Shown here in pieces: positions 17,734 to 26,475 of a stretch of DNA of 43,560 nt. Under the pieces are notes generated by a model that was given only the letters and a program-made list of their open reading frames with translations, did not search any database and was not told the origin of the DNA. The position numbers were made by a program, and so were the translations under genes. The DNA lies in NCBI GenBank assembly GCA_017937485.1, contig JAGBDN010000097.1:1-43560 (forward strand), in the 5' to 3' direction. Numbering within the stretch: position 1 is the stretch's first letter; each line of letters begins with the position of its first letter. The stretch is from Thermoguttaceae bacterium (GTDB lineage Bacteria; Planctomycetota; Planctomycetia; Pirellulales; Thermoguttaceae).

Positions 17734-19416
17734 TTAGCGTTCGATTTGCGTCGCGACGAGGCTCTTGCCGCAATATTTTTCGCGAAGTTTCGGCTTCTCG
17801 ATTTTGCCGGTCGGGTTGCGCGGGACTTCGGCGAAAATGATGCGGCGCGGACGTTTGTAACGCGGAAGCGCGGCGCAGAACGCGTTCAGGTCGTCTTCCG
17901 TCGTCGTTCGACCCGGCTTCAACTCGACGACAGCCGCCGTAATTTCGCCGAGACGCGGGTCGGGAAGGCCGATGACCGCGACGTCTTTAATGTCGTCGTG
18001 TCGACGCATAAAGTCTTCAATTTGAACCGGATAGATGTTTTCGCCGCCGCTGATGACGACGTCTTTTTTGCGGTCGACGAGGTAAATAAAGCCGTCTTCG
18101 TCCTCGCGCGCCATATCGCCGGTGTAAAGCCAGCCGTTCGCGAGCGTCGCGGCGGTCGCTTCCGGGTCGCGGTAATATTCCGTCATAACGCCGGGGCCGC
18201 GGACGGCCAATTCGCCGACTTCGCCTTGCGGAACCGGATTTTTCGCTTCGTCGACGATGGCGGCCTCCCAACCGTAACCGGGTTTGCCGATGGCGCCGAC
18301 TTTATCGATATTTTCGACGCCGAGGTGAACGCAACCGGGGCCGATCGACTCGCTAAGGCCGTAATTGGTGTCGTATTGATGGTTCGGGAAACGCTCGCGC
18401 CAACGGCGGATGAGGCTCGGCGGAACCGGTTGCGCGCCGATGTGCATCAGCCGCCATTGCGACAAAACGTAGTCGTCGACGTCGATTTCCTTCGAGTCGA
18501 GCGCGTCGAGGAGGTCTTGCGCCCAAGGAACGAGAAGCCAAACGATGGTGCAACGCTCTTCGGAAACGGCGTGCAAAATCGTTTGCGGTTTGACGCCGCG
18601 TAAAAGAACCGCTTTCCCGCCGACGAGGAAGCTGCCGAACCAGTGCATTTTCGCGCCGGTGTGATAAAGGGGCGGAATGCAAAGGAAGACGTCTTGTCGC
18701 GTTTGGCCGTGGTGGTTTTGCTCGACGAAGCAGGACGACGTGAGACTTAAATGCTTGTGTAGAATCGCCTTAGGGAAGCCGGTCGTCCCGGACGAGAAGT
18801 AAATCGCCGCGTCGTCTTCGGCGGTCAACTTGATTTCCGGCGCGTCGGTCGAGCAGTACGACGTCAGCGTGTGCAGCGATTCGGCGAAGGTCGGCGCGTT
18901 CCCGCCGAGGTAGAAAAGGCCGCGAACGCGCGGGATTTGGTCGCAAATCGTTTCGACGCGACCGATGAATTCCGGGCCGAAAACCAAATAGTCGACTTCG
19001 GCCAGTTCGAGGCAATATTTGATTTCGTCCGCCGCGTAACGAAAATTCATCGGGACGGCGATCGCGCCCGCTTTCAACGCGCCGAAGTAAACCGGGAGCC
19101 ATTCGAGGCAGTTCATTAGGAGGATCGCGACTTTGTCTCCTTTTTTCAAGCCGCGGCTGAGAAGGAGGTTCGCGAAGCGGTTGGCCAAATCGTCGAATTT
19201 TTTCCAAGTCGTCGAACGGCGTTGGTTCGTCGGGTCGGGCGTCGCCGACGGTTGAACGAGGTCGAAATCTTTCCAAGTGATTCGGCGCGTTTCGTCGACT
19301 TCCGGATTGATTTCGACGAGGCAAACGTCGGAGCCGTAAAGTTGGGCGTTGCGCGCTAAAATTTCGGTGATGGGGGTCGTTTCCGAGATCGGCGGGAGGT
19401 CGACGAGGGGCGTCAT
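17734..19416 (-). CDS. Acyl-CoA synthetase (AMP-forming ligase)
   Basis: A 560-residue member of the ANL superfamily, which adenylates a carboxylate with ATP and passes it to CoA. Motifs in order: the P-loop-like IYFSSGTTGFPKAILHKH, the adenylate-contacting YDTNYGLSE, YTGDMAREDEDGFIYLVDRKKD with the hinge Asp, ISGGENIYPVQIED, and the catalytic lysine in NPTGKIEKPKLRE near the end. This pattern is closest to medium/long-chain fatty acyl-CoA ligases; the chain length is unknown. The start is the ATG at 19416 with AAGGAA nine bases upstream. An ATG at 19557 would add 47 Arg-rich residues and lies close to the promoter -10 box, so it is rejected. An insert of about 25 residues (LVQPSATPDPTNQRR) breaks the N-terminal domain. 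Confidence 0.9.
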   Translation of the reverse strand: MTPLVDLPPISETTPITEILARNAQLYGSDVCLVEINPEVDETRRITWKDFDLVQPSATPDPTNQRRSTTWKKFDDLANRFANLLLSRGLKKGDKVAILLMNCLEWLPVYFGALKAGAIAVPMNFRYAADEIKYCLELAEVDYLVFGPEFIGRVETICDQIPRVRGLFYLGGNAPTFAESLHTLTSYCSTDAPEIKLTAEDDAAIYFSSGTTGFPKAILHKHLSLTSSCFVEQNHHGQTRQDVFLCIPPLYHTGAKMHWFGSFLVGGKAVLLRGVKPQTILHAVSEERCTIVWLLVPWAQDLLDALDSKEIDVDDYVLSQWRLMHIGAQPVPPSLIRRWRERFPNHQYDTNYGLSESIGPGCVHLGVENIDKVGAIGKPGYGWEAAIVDEAKNPVPQGEVGELAVRGPGVMTEYYRDPEATAATLANGWLYTGDMAREDEDGFIYLVDRKKDVVISGGENIYPVQIEDFMRRHDDIKDVAVIGLPDPRLGEITAAVVELKPGRTTTEDDLNAFCAALPRYKRPRRIIFAEVPRNPTGKIEKPKLREKYCGKSLVATQIER

Positions 19417-19569
19417 TTCGGTTAATTCCTTATGTTGTCGACGAACAAAGGGCGCGCGAGGCGAACGGTTTCGCCGTTTTGCGTTAAAATGGGAAGTTTG
19501 CGGCGTTTTTGCGAGCGTCGAACGGAGACGCGAAGAAGCGTCGACCGCGACCGGCAAAAACTTCTTTAT

Positions 19570-19597
19570 AATATAACCGATTTTTTCCTTTTCGCAA
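19570..19597 (-). promoter_or_regulatory. Promoter of the acyl-CoA ligase gene
   Basis: On the minus strand TTGCGA (19597-19592), 16-base spacer, TATATT (19575-19570), giving a leader of about 145 bases. Confidence 0.55.
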
Positions 19598-19611
19598 GGA
19601 GGGCGGGCGGC

Positions 19612-19640
19612 TTGACGTCGGCGCGTCGGGGGCGTACAAT
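19612..19640 (+). promoter_or_regulatory. Promoter upstream of ybaK
   Basis: TTGACG (19612-19617), 17-base spacer, TACAAT (19635-19640). The distance to the ybaK start (about 240 bases) is long, so a second promoter or a leader RNA is possible. Confidence 0.55.
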
Positions 19641-19887
19641 GAACGGCGGTTGCGACGGACGGCGATTTTGGCGTTAGAATCGGAACCTTTGATTTAATCG
19701 AAACTGTTCGGAAAACGAAGCGGCCGCGTCGACGTCGAGAAAGTTTCGAACGGTCGACAAAAGGACGTCTTGATTATTTGAAAAACGTCGCGGCAACGTT
19801 CCGGAGCGGCGAAAGGGCGAACGCGTCGGGGAACGTCGGCGAGCGACGGCGGTTTTTAGGGGAAAAGAGAGAAAGGAGGCGGCGGCA

Positions 19888-20373
19888 GTGGCGCAAGCAA
19901 AAACGAACGCGATTCGACTTTTGGAAAGCGCGGGAATTCCGTTCGAAACGGTCGAGTACGAGGTCGACGAGAGCGATTTGTCCGGCGGGCATATCGCGGA
20001 ACAAATGGGCGCGGCGCCGGAGTCGATGTTCAAAACCCTTGTAATGAAAGGGGAAAAGAAAGGCTTCTTTGTTTGCTGCCTGCCGGTCGCCGACGAACTC
20101 GACTTGAAGAAAGTCGCAAAAGCGTTCGGCGATAAAAAGGTCGACTTGATCCCGATGAAAGACCTCAAAGACTTGACCGGGTATATTCGCGGCGGGTGTT
20201 CGCCGGTCGGAATGAAGAAAAAATTCCCGACGTTGATCGACGAAACGGCGACGCTGTTCGACGAGATTTTGATCAACGCGGGCGTTCGCGGGACGATGTT
20301 GCGGATCGCGCCGAGCGACTTGATTCGCTTCGTCGAGGCGACCGAGGCGGATTTGGTTAAGTCGCCGTTTTGA
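19888..20373 (+). CDS. ybaK: Cys-tRNA(Pro)/aminoacyl-tRNA deacylase YbaK/EbsC
   Basis: A 161-residue cytosolic trans-editing enzyme that removes wrongly attached amino acids (Cys from tRNA-Pro in characterised members). The YbaK signature is complete: the conserved lysine in SMFKTLVMKG (Lys49), VADELDLKKVAKAFG, and the GGCSPVGMKKKFPTLID loop, then LINAGVRGTMLRIAPSDLI. Length is normal for the family. It starts with GTG at 19888, preceded by AAAGGAGG at 19872-19879 with an eight-base gap, one of the best ribosome sites in the window. It is a single-gene unit with its own promoter and terminator. Confidence 0.95.
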   Translation: MAQAKTNAIRLLESAGIPFETVEYEVDESDLSGGHIAEQMGAAPESMFKTLVMKGEKKGFFVCCLPVADELDLKKVAKAFGDKKVDLIPMKDLKDLTGYIRGGCSPVGMKKKFPTLIDETATLFDEILINAGVRGTMLRIAPSDLIRFVEATEADLVKSPF

Positions 20374-20398
20374 ACGCGGCGCCGACGTAAATCTTGCC

Positions 20399-20435
20399 GC
20401 GTCGCCGATTTCTGAAAAGTCGGCGACGCGCTTTT
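20399..20435 (+). terminator. Terminator of ybaK
   Basis: GCGTCGCCGA (20399-20408) pairs with TCGGCGACGC (20420-20429) and the stem is followed by CTTTTTG. Confidence 0.8.
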
Positions 20436-20516
20436 TGATTGTTTTTCTTTTGTTGCGAAAATTCTTTGTCGGCGCTTAATTTGGCGAAATCAAAGGCTGC
20501 GCGACGTCGGCGGCGA

Positions 20517-20628
20517 TTAGGACGCGTCGGCGGAAAGGGGTAAAACTCGGCGTCGGCGGTTAAAACGCGTTGACGGAAAGAGTTAAGACGCGGCGTTGGA
20601 AAGGGTTAAGACGCGTCGGCGAGCGGCG
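20517..20628. repeat. Five degenerate 23-24 bp tandem units
   Basis: Units near the form TTAAGACGCGTCGGCGGAAA run from 20517, 20541 (shortened to 19), 20560, 20583 and 20606. The last unit overlaps the final codons and the stop of the MATE gene: the TTA that opens the unit is the stop codon on the minus strand. Confidence 0.7.
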
Positions 20629-22057
20629 TTTCGGACGGCGTTTTTTCTTTTTCGGGACGGAAGTTGTCTTGTTGGAACGCGGCGTCGCGTTCGAGGCGGT
20701 CGGCGCGGCGCAACCAAGCGAAGTAGCCGACGCAAACGACGATCGAAACGACCGACGCGAGGGGCGCCGCGAAGCCGACTTCGTAAAGCGTCGCGTCTTC
20801 CGGGCGGCTAAATAGGTAAGACAGGGGGATTCTAGCGGCTAACGTCGCAAGCGAACCGTGCGCCAACGCGACGAGCGTCTTGCCGCAACCGCAGAAGTAA
20901 CCGTTGAAATTAAAGACGAAAGCGACGCAAATATAGTCGAGCGCGAAGGAACGGAGGTAAAGGGCGCCTTGGCGGGCGATTTCGACGTCGTCGGCGAAGA
21001 TTCGGGCGACCGCTTCCGGACAAATTTGGCAAATCGTCCAAAAAACGAGCCCGAACGCCAACGAAAATCCCGTTCCGTAAAGGAAACTTGAAAGGGCGCG
21101 CTTGGGAAGGGCGGCGCCGAGGTTTTGCGCCGTCGCCGTCGCGACCGCCGTTCCAAACGACGCCGCCGGGAGCATTAGGAAGCCGATCGCCCGCTCCGCG
21201 ACCCCGAGGCCCGCCGACGCCGCGACGCCCATTTCGTTGACGATCGCAAGGATAATAAGGAAAGAAACGTTGACGAGCGCGTCTTGAAGCGCAAGAGGCG
21301 AACCGACTTTGACGATTCGCGAAATTGCGTCGAATTTCGGGAAAAAGTCGGAAAATCGCAATTTGAAGGAAAAACGACCGTTTTTCAGGAGCCAAACCGC
21401 GTAAAAGAAACTGACCGCCTGCGCGCCGACCGTCGCGACCGCCGCGCCGAACGGGCCGAGTTGGAAACCGAGAACGAGAATCAAGTCGGCGACAATATTG
21501 ACGGCGCAAGCGACCGCGACGAAAAGAACCGGCGTTCGCGAGTCGCCGAGACCGCGGTAAATCGCCGCGACGACGTTGCAACCGACGACAAACGGGAACC
21601 CGCAAGCGCAAACGAAGAAATATTGACGCGCAAAATCGATCGCTTCCGGAGGCGTTCGCATCGCGTCGACGAGAAAATTGGTTCCAAAAACGATTAACGG
21701 CGTCAAAATTAGCGCCGCGACGCCGAAAAGCGTCGAGGTCGCGCCGATCGCTCGCGAAACGCCGTCGTTGTCGTTGGCGCCGACGTTATAACCGATATAA
21801 ACGACGCCGCCGACCGAGAAGCCGACGACGACGCCGATCAGCGCGTGAAGCGTTTGCGCGCCGATCGAGACCGCCGAAACCGCCGCCGCGTCGCCGCTTA
21901 AGCCGACGACGAACAAGTCGACCGCGCCGTACAACGCTTGCAAAAGAAAAGCGAGCATAAAAGGAAAAGCGAAACGCCAAAGACCGCGAGCGAGCGGGCC
22001 TTCGATCAAATACCGTTCGTCGACGGGCGACGTTGGGGAAGTCGGTTCTTTTTTCAC
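20606..22057 (-). CDS. MATE family efflux transporter
   Basis: A 483-residue inner-membrane transporter of the multidrug and toxic compound extrusion family, which exports compounds in exchange for H+ or Na+. Twelve hydrophobic segments are visible in two similar halves. Family landmarks are the opening IEGPLARGLWRFAFPFMLAFLLQALYGAVDLFVVG, IYRGLGDSRTPVLF in the first half, and the FGTAVATATAQNLGA motif in the second. The length with the GTG start at 22057 is normal for MATE. The longest open frame starts at a TTG at 22186 that lies inside the -35 box of a strong promoter, so it cannot be used by that transcript. The C-terminus ends in a repeat unit. Confidence 0.9.
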   Translation of the reverse strand: MKKEPTSPTSPVDERYLIEGPLARGLWRFAFPFMLAFLLQALYGAVDLFVVGLSGDAAAVSAVSIGAQTLHALIGVVVGFSVGGVVYIGYNVGANDNDGVSRAIGATSTLFGVAALILTPLIVFGTNFLVDAMRTPPEAIDFARQYFFVCACGFPFVVGCNVVAAIYRGLGDSRTPVLFVAVACAVNIVADLILVLGFQLGPFGAAVATVGAQAVSFFYAVWLLKNGRFSFKLRFSDFFPKFDAISRIVKVGSPLALQDALVNVSFLIILAIVNEMGVAASAGLGVAERAIGFLMLPAASFGTAVATATAQNLGAALPKRALSSFLYGTGFSLAFGLVFWTICQICPEAVARIFADDVEIARQGALYLRSFALDYICVAFVFNFNGYFCGCGKTLVALAHGSLATLAARIPLSYLFSRPEDATLYEVGFAAPLASVVSIVVCVGYFAWLRRADRLERDAAFQQDNFRPEKEKTPSETPLADAS

Positions 22058-22163
22058 TGACGGCGAGAGTTGGTAAAGCGTTGTTGGTTTTGAGTTAGGT
22101 CGGACGTCAAGGCGACGACGGAAAGAGCGCTCGTCGCAAGACGGAACGCGACGGCGGACATAT

Positions 22164-22191
22164 ATTTTATCGGGAAAGGAGCGCAAGTCAA
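22164..22191 (-). promoter_or_regulatory. Promoter of the MATE gene
   Basis: On the minus strand TTGACT (22191-22186), 16-base spacer, TAAAAT (22169-22164), about 100 bases before the GTG start. Confidence 0.65.
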
Positions 22192-22444
22192 GGGGGGAAC
22201 GCGCGGCCGTTAGCGGAAAGGGAAAAGGGGAACGACGGAACGGTTGCGGAAAACGGGCGACGCTAAGACGCCTTGGCGTTTTTTAAGAAGGCGGCTTGAA
22301 AAGAAAGGGAAAGGAACGGGCGGCGCGGGCGATTTTCGCGTCGAGAACGAATTTTTTTACGCGCGGAAAGAAAAAAAAGACTTTTTTACTCCCGTTTAAA
22401 GCGATTTTAGCGATTTTGCTCTATTCCGTTTGCGGAAGATGCGG

Positions 22445-22450
22445 TATAAT
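22445..22450 (+). promoter_or_regulatory. Possible -10 box of the LysM gene
   Basis: A perfect TATAAT about 104 bases before the ATG, without a recognisable -35 hexamer at the usual spacing. Confidence 0.3.
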
Positions 22451-22553
22451 TACGCGAACAACGGGCGCGGTTCGGGCGACGACGAACGGTTTCGCGGGTT
22501 GAGCGAACGAGCCAAGCGCAAAAGCGTCGCGTTTGGCGCCGTTATTAATATTA

Positions 22554-24293
22554 ATGGATAAATTTCCGGTTTGTTTGAAGGATCGTTTCGACGGTCGACG
22601 TCGGGAGGCTAGGACGGTGTTGGGGAAATTTTTGGAAGGCGCGGCTTGGTTTGCGACGTTGTCGTTGGCGACGGCGGGGGGCTTGACCTTTGTGCCCGAC
22701 GCGGCTTGGGAGACTTTTCCAACGGCGTTGCGTCCGGCGCGCGCGAAATTGGCGGAATTCGGCGTCGCTCCGACCCGGTATCGCGCCGATTTTGACGCGG
22801 AAAAAAACGCCGTTTTAGCGTCGGATTCGGCGGCGACGCAAGGCGCGACGGGCGATCAAGTCGACGGAAACGCCGCCGACGCCGGGCAAGAAGACGCTTG
22901 GCTTGCGTCGACTCGCGTTCGAATCGGCGAGCGTTGGCAACGCGTTCGAGAAGTCGACGAAACGACTTTTGTCAATAATTGGAACGACGACGTCGCGACG
23001 GAAGGGGCGCTGGGAAGTCGGGCGCAAAATCGAAATTTAGAACCGGAAACGACCGCGAATCCGGAGATTGCGTCGGTCGCCGAGATTGCGGGAGCGACCG
23101 ACGGCGGCGAAGATTTGGCGGCTTCGGACGTCGCGTCCGGGAACGCGGAAGCCGACGGCGTCGAATCGTCGGCGGGGCCCGTCGCCGTCGACGAAACTTG
23201 GGAAAACGACGCGATTCCGCCTTTTGTCGAAGAACTTAGCGTTCCGGCGGTCGCGGAAGGCGGGGAAACCGGCGTCGCGAACGGCGAAAACGGGGCGCCC
23301 GCGCCTTTTCCCGTCGTTGAAAATCTCGACGCTTTAGACGGCGGCGCCGACGACGTTTTGAACGTTGAAAGCGCGACGGCGGAAAACGCGCCCGTCGCGC
23401 CGAGCGCCGACGTTGCGAACGGAAGCGCGAACGGTTTGAACGCCGTCGCCGACGTTAATCCGACGTCGAGTCTCTTGGAACAAGCGGACGCGGCGATTCC
23501 GAACGATTTAAGCGTCGAAACGCCGCCCGTCGCGCCCGCGGCTCCGGTCGACGAAGCCGCCGAGTTGCGCGCCGCGTTGGCCGCCGCGTTGACCGCGTCG
23601 ACGCCGGAAGAGATTAAAACGGTTTTTGAAACGTTAAATCGGATTCGAAACGAGCGCGGCGCCCGGCTTGGCGCCGAGGATGCGAAAGCGCTCGACGCGG
23701 CGCTCGACCGCTTGGCGTTCGACGTCTTTTACAATCCGGCGCAAGCGATTTTGGAACCGCGTTGGCAAACGGCGCCCGGCGAGTCGCTCCTTTCGATCGC
23801 CGAACGGTTGGGGACGACGCCGGAAACGCTCGCCGAAATTAACGGACTGAAGAAGCCGGTCGACGAGCCGCTTCCGGTCGGAACGACGTTGAAAACGGTT
23901 CGCGGGCCCGTTTCGGCCGAAATTTCGATCGCGAAAAAAGAACTGACGCTCCGCTTTAACGGGCTTTACGCCGGTCGGTTCGCGTTGGGCGTTCCGGAAA
24001 GTTCGGCGAATTTGCGCGGCGATTTTCGCGTCGTCGAGAAATTGGCGAATCCGAATTGCGACGCGGTCGACGCGAACGGGCAAACGATCGCGATTCCGGG
24101 AGGCGCGCCGGAAAATCCGCTCGGCGTCGCTTGGATCGCGCTCGACGGCGGCGTCGGCTTGCAGGGGACGAATCGGCCGGAACTCGTCGGTCAAACGATT
24201 CCGGAAAACGGCGGTTTCGTTTTCAGCAATCGCGAAATCGCGCAATTGAGCGTTTTGTTGCCGGTCGGCGCGGTCGTCGCGGTCGTCGATTAA
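22554..24293 (+). CDS. LysM + YkuD-like protein lacking catalytic Cys and His
   Basis: A 579-residue envelope protein. A hydrophobic segment near residues 27-45 (GAAWFATLSLATAGGLTFV) is probably a signal anchor. Residues 90-395 are acidic, Ala/Glu/Val-rich and probably disordered. Residues 404-449 form a LysM peptidoglycan-binding domain (PGESLLSIAERLGTTPETLAEINGL). Residues 455-579 align with the YkuD L,D-transpeptidase fold (ISIAKKELTLRFNG, RGDFRVVEK, NPLGVAWIAL, PVGAVVAVVD). The active-site blocks are changed: the HGT of active enzymes is QGT (Gln537) and the S-x-G-C-[IV]-R block is ENGGFV (553-556 region), so catalytic His, Cys and Arg are all gone. It is likely a wall-binding pseudoenzyme. 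ATG 22554 was preferred to an upstream TTG. Confidence 0.82.
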   Translation: MDKFPVCLKDRFDGRRREARTVLGKFLEGAAWFATLSLATAGGLTFVPDAAWETFPTALRPARAKLAEFGVAPTRYRADFDAEKNAVLASDSAATQGATGDQVDGNAADAGQEDAWLASTRVRIGERWQRVREVDETTFVNNWNDDVATEGALGSRAQNRNLEPETTANPEIASVAEIAGATDGGEDLAASDVASGNAEADGVESSAGPVAVDETWENDAIPPFVEELSVPAVAEGGETGVANGENGAPAPFPVVENLDALDGGADDVLNVESATAENAPVAPSADVANGSANGLNAVADVNPTSSLLEQADAAIPNDLSVETPPVAPAAPVDEAAELRAALAAALTASTPEEIKTVFETLNRIRNERGARLGAEDAKALDAALDRLAFDVFYNPAQAILEPRWQTAPGESLLSIAERLGTTPETLAEINGLKKPVDEPLPVGTTLKTVRGPVSAEISIAKKELTLRFNGLYAGRFALGVPESSANLRGDFRVVEKLANPNCDAVDANGQTIAIPGGAPENPLGVAWIALDGGVGLQGTNRPELVGQTIPENGGFVFSNREIAQLSVLLPVGAVVAVVD

Positions 24294-24329
24294 GGCGGCG
24301 GAAAACGGCAAACGGAACGGTTGATTTGG

Positions 24330-24373
24330 CGCCGTCGCGGAAAATCCGGTTAAAATCGGAGCGACGGCGTTTC
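24330..24373 (+). terminator. Terminator of the LysM/YkuD-like gene
   Basis: CGCCGTCGC (24330-24338) pairs with GCGACGGCG (24361-24369), followed by TTT; the loop can form a second small stem. Confidence 0.6.
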
Positions 24374-24493
24374 GTAAGGGGCGGAAAACGGAAAAAACGC
24401 CGTTCGAACGCCGGAATGCGTCGCGGAATCTAAGATTTCGGCGAACGAAGACGCGAAAAGACCGAAAGAACGCGAGCGACGCGTCGGCGCCGC

Positions 24494-24521
24494 TTGACAA
24501 AATCGGAACGCGTGTTAAATT
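24494..24521 (+). promoter_or_regulatory. Promoter of the [FeFe] hydrogenase gene
   Basis: Perfect TTGACA (24494-24499), 16-base spacer, TAAATT (24516-24521). The leader to the ATG is about 118 bases. No FNR-type or Rex-type operator is evident to my reading. Confidence 0.65.
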
Positions 24522-24645
24522 CGAGTCGACGACGTTTCCGAAACGAGGGAACGGCGTTTTTTTCGCGATAAACTCGATAAATTTTTAGCGAATACAACAA
24601 ACGATTCTAACAATTTTACCGAACGGCTAAAAAGGAAGGGCGGCG

Positions 24646-26394
24646 ATGGAGTCGAATCTTGGGAACAACGGCGCGGCGGGCGGAGCCGGCGATAACGTCG
24701 AAACTCAAAAAATAGTGAAGCGCGTCGCGCCTCCGAGCGGCGCCAACGACCGTCGCGACGCGGCGCAATATCTGCGGCGAGAGATCGCGACGCGGCTGAT
24801 TCAAGCGGTTTGGCGCGGCGACTTGGTCGAAACGATCGACCGAACGCCGTTTGAGATGCGCCCGAAAGGCTCCGAAGCGCCTTATCGTTGCTGTATTTAT
24901 AAAGAACGGGCGATTCTGCGGTTGCGGTGCTTGAGCGCGCTCGGGTTCGCCGTCGAGGACGACGACGAGTTCCGCCCGCTCTCCGAATACGCGAAACGGG
25001 CGCTCGAACGAACCGAGCCGGAACCGCCGACGCTGACCGTCGCCGACGTCGCTTGCCGAGGTTGCGTCGAAGGGCGGTACCGCTCGACGAACGTTTGTCA
25101 AGGTTGCTTGACGCGTCCCTGTCTCGTCAACTGCAATTTCGGCGCGATTTCGGTCGTCGACGGCAAATCGGTCGTCGACCCGTCGAAGTGCAAGGGGTGC
25201 GGACGTTGCGCGGCGGTTTGCCCGTACCGCGCGATCGTTAAAGTCCGCGTTCCTTGCGAAGAGGCTTGCCCGGTCGCCGCGATTCATAAAGGGGCGGACG
25301 GTCGCGCTGAAATCGACCTTGCGAGGTGCGTTTCTTGCGGACGATGCGCCCGCGCCTGCCCGTTCGGGGCGGTGATGGATCGCAGCCAAATCGTCGACGT
25401 CGCGCAACTTTTGGGCGAAGCGCGCCGCCGTCGCATCGAGGCGAAGGTCGGAAACTGTCAAGAAGGCCAAAACGGACAAAATGGGCAAGACGGCGAAGGG
25501 GGCGGCGAAGGACAAAACGGCGAAAAACCGCAAGTTCGGCGACTTGTCGCGTTGTTCGCTCCGGCGTTGGTCGGGCAATTCTCCGGAACGCTCGAGCAAA
25601 TAACGGCCGCGCTTCTGAAACTCGGGTTCGACGACGCGATCGGCGTCGCGGCGGGCGCCGACCGAACGACCGTTTTGGAAGCGGAAGAATTTATCGAACG
25701 AATGAAGCGCGGCGAACGCTTTATGACGACGTCGTGCTGCCCGGCTTACGTCGACGTCGCGGCGAAACACGCGCCGGAATTGACGCCGTTCGTTTCGGAA
25801 ACCGCGACTCCGGCCCGGCTGACGGCGGAAATCGCGAAGGGACGCGACCCGAATTGCGTTACCGTTTTCATCGGGCCCTGTGTCGCCAAGCGCGTCGAAG
25901 CGTCCCGAGACGCGTTGCTCGATTACGTCTTGACGTTCGAGGAGCTGGACGCGGCGTTCGTCGCGGCGAAAATCGACGTTTCGGCGGTCGAACCGCGTCA
26001 AATTTCGGCTCCGGCGAGCGCGGAAGGGCGCGGGTTCGCGGTTCCGGGGGGCGTCGCGACGGCGGTCGAAACGGCGGTCGACGCGTTGCAAACGGGCGTC
26101 GCGGACGCCGATAAAATTACCGTTCAAAAGATTTGCGTCGCCGGGTTCGACTCCGTCGGGATTCGGAAATTGCGGACGTTCGCGACCGGCGTTTGCCCGG
26201 GAAATCTCGTCGAGGCGATGGCTTGCGAAGGCGGGTGCGTCGGCGGGCCGGGAACGATTCGCTCGGCGGCGGTCGCGGCGCGGGAAATTAAGGCGTTGGT
26301 CGAGCGTTCGCAATCGATCGCGGAGCGGTTGACGCCGGCGACGGTCGAGCAAAACGACGACGCGAACGACCCGGATTCGGTCGTCGGCGGTTGA
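24646..26394 (+). CDS. [FeFe] hydrogenase, monomeric group-B type
   Basis: A 582-residue iron-only hydrogenase, which interconverts protons and H2 at an H-cluster. The three H-cluster motifs are present: TTSCCPAY (Cys364 as likely proton relay, Cys365 as ligand), IGPCVAK (Cys412) and EAMACEGGCVGG (Cys527, Cys531). The IGPC form, instead of MPC, and the Cys-rich N-terminus (CRGC, CQGC near 137-163) match the group B enzymes. Two ferredoxin-like [4Fe-4S] sites follow: CKGCGRCAAVCPY (182-192) with a CEEACP block, and CVSCGRCARACPF (228-238). A Gln/Asn/Gly-rich linker at 270-295 joins the halves. AAGGAAGGG lies seven bases before the ATG. Partners and the HydEFG maturases are not in the window. 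Confidence 0.92.
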   Translation: MESNLGNNGAAGGAGDNVETQKIVKRVAPPSGANDRRDAAQYLRREIATRLIQAVWRGDLVETIDRTPFEMRPKGSEAPYRCCIYKERAILRLRCLSALGFAVEDDDEFRPLSEYAKRALERTEPEPPTLTVADVACRGCVEGRYRSTNVCQGCLTRPCLVNCNFGAISVVDGKSVVDPSKCKGCGRCAAVCPYRAIVKVRVPCEEACPVAAIHKGADGRAEIDLARCVSCGRCARACPFGAVMDRSQIVDVAQLLGEARRRRIEAKVGNCQEGQNGQNGQDGEGGGEGQNGEKPQVRRLVALFAPALVGQFSGTLEQITAALLKLGFDDAIGVAAGADRTTVLEAEEFIERMKRGERFMTTSCCPAYVDVAAKHAPELTPFVSETATPARLTAEIAKGRDPNCVTVFIGPCVAKRVEASRDALLDYVLTFEELDAAFVAAKIDVSAVEPRQISAPASAEGRGFAVPGGVATAVETAVDALQTGVADADKITVQKICVAGFDSVGIRKLRTFATGVCPGNLVEAMACEGGCVGGPGTIRSAAVAAREIKALVERSQSIAERLTPATVEQNDDANDPDSVVGG

Positions 26395-26475
26395 CGGCGA
26401 GTTTGAAACGCGGTTAAGGCGTTAAAAACGATGGAGCGGACGTTAGAATCGGCGAAGTTTGCCTGTTTTAACGCC

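Larger units (their letters stand above)
19417..19887. other. Divergent promoter region
   Basis: About 470 bases between the acyl-CoA ligase gene (minus) and ybaK (plus). It contains one clear promoter for each direction. The ybaK side leaves a leader near 240 bases with no convincing gene or riboswitch fold. Confidence 0.55.
22058..22553. other. Divergent intergenic region
   Basis: About 495 bases between the MATE gene and the LysM protein. It contains the MATE promoter (22164-22191), a T-rich stretch at 22380-22430, and a TATAAT at 22445-22450 that may be the -10 of the LysM gene. No gene is seen. Confidence 0.5.
24294..24645. other. Spacer with terminator and hydrogenase promoter
   Basis: About 350 bases holding the LysM-gene terminator (24330-24373), the hydrogenase promoter (24494-24521) and an AT-rich leader (24565-24630). 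No gene is seen. Confidence 0.6.

Noticed and set aside
19417..19557. Upstream ATG start for the acyl-CoA ligase
   Set aside because: It would add 47 basic residues, has no ribosome site, and lies just after the predicted -10 box.
22058..22186. Upstream TTG start for the MATE protein
   Set aside because: The TTG lies in the -35 box of the MATE promoter and would add 43 non-conserved residues.
24616..26352. A 578-codon minus-strand open frame antisense to the hydrogenase
   Set aside because: The plus strand has complete H-cluster motifs and a strong ribosome site; the antisense frame is Arg-rich shadow.
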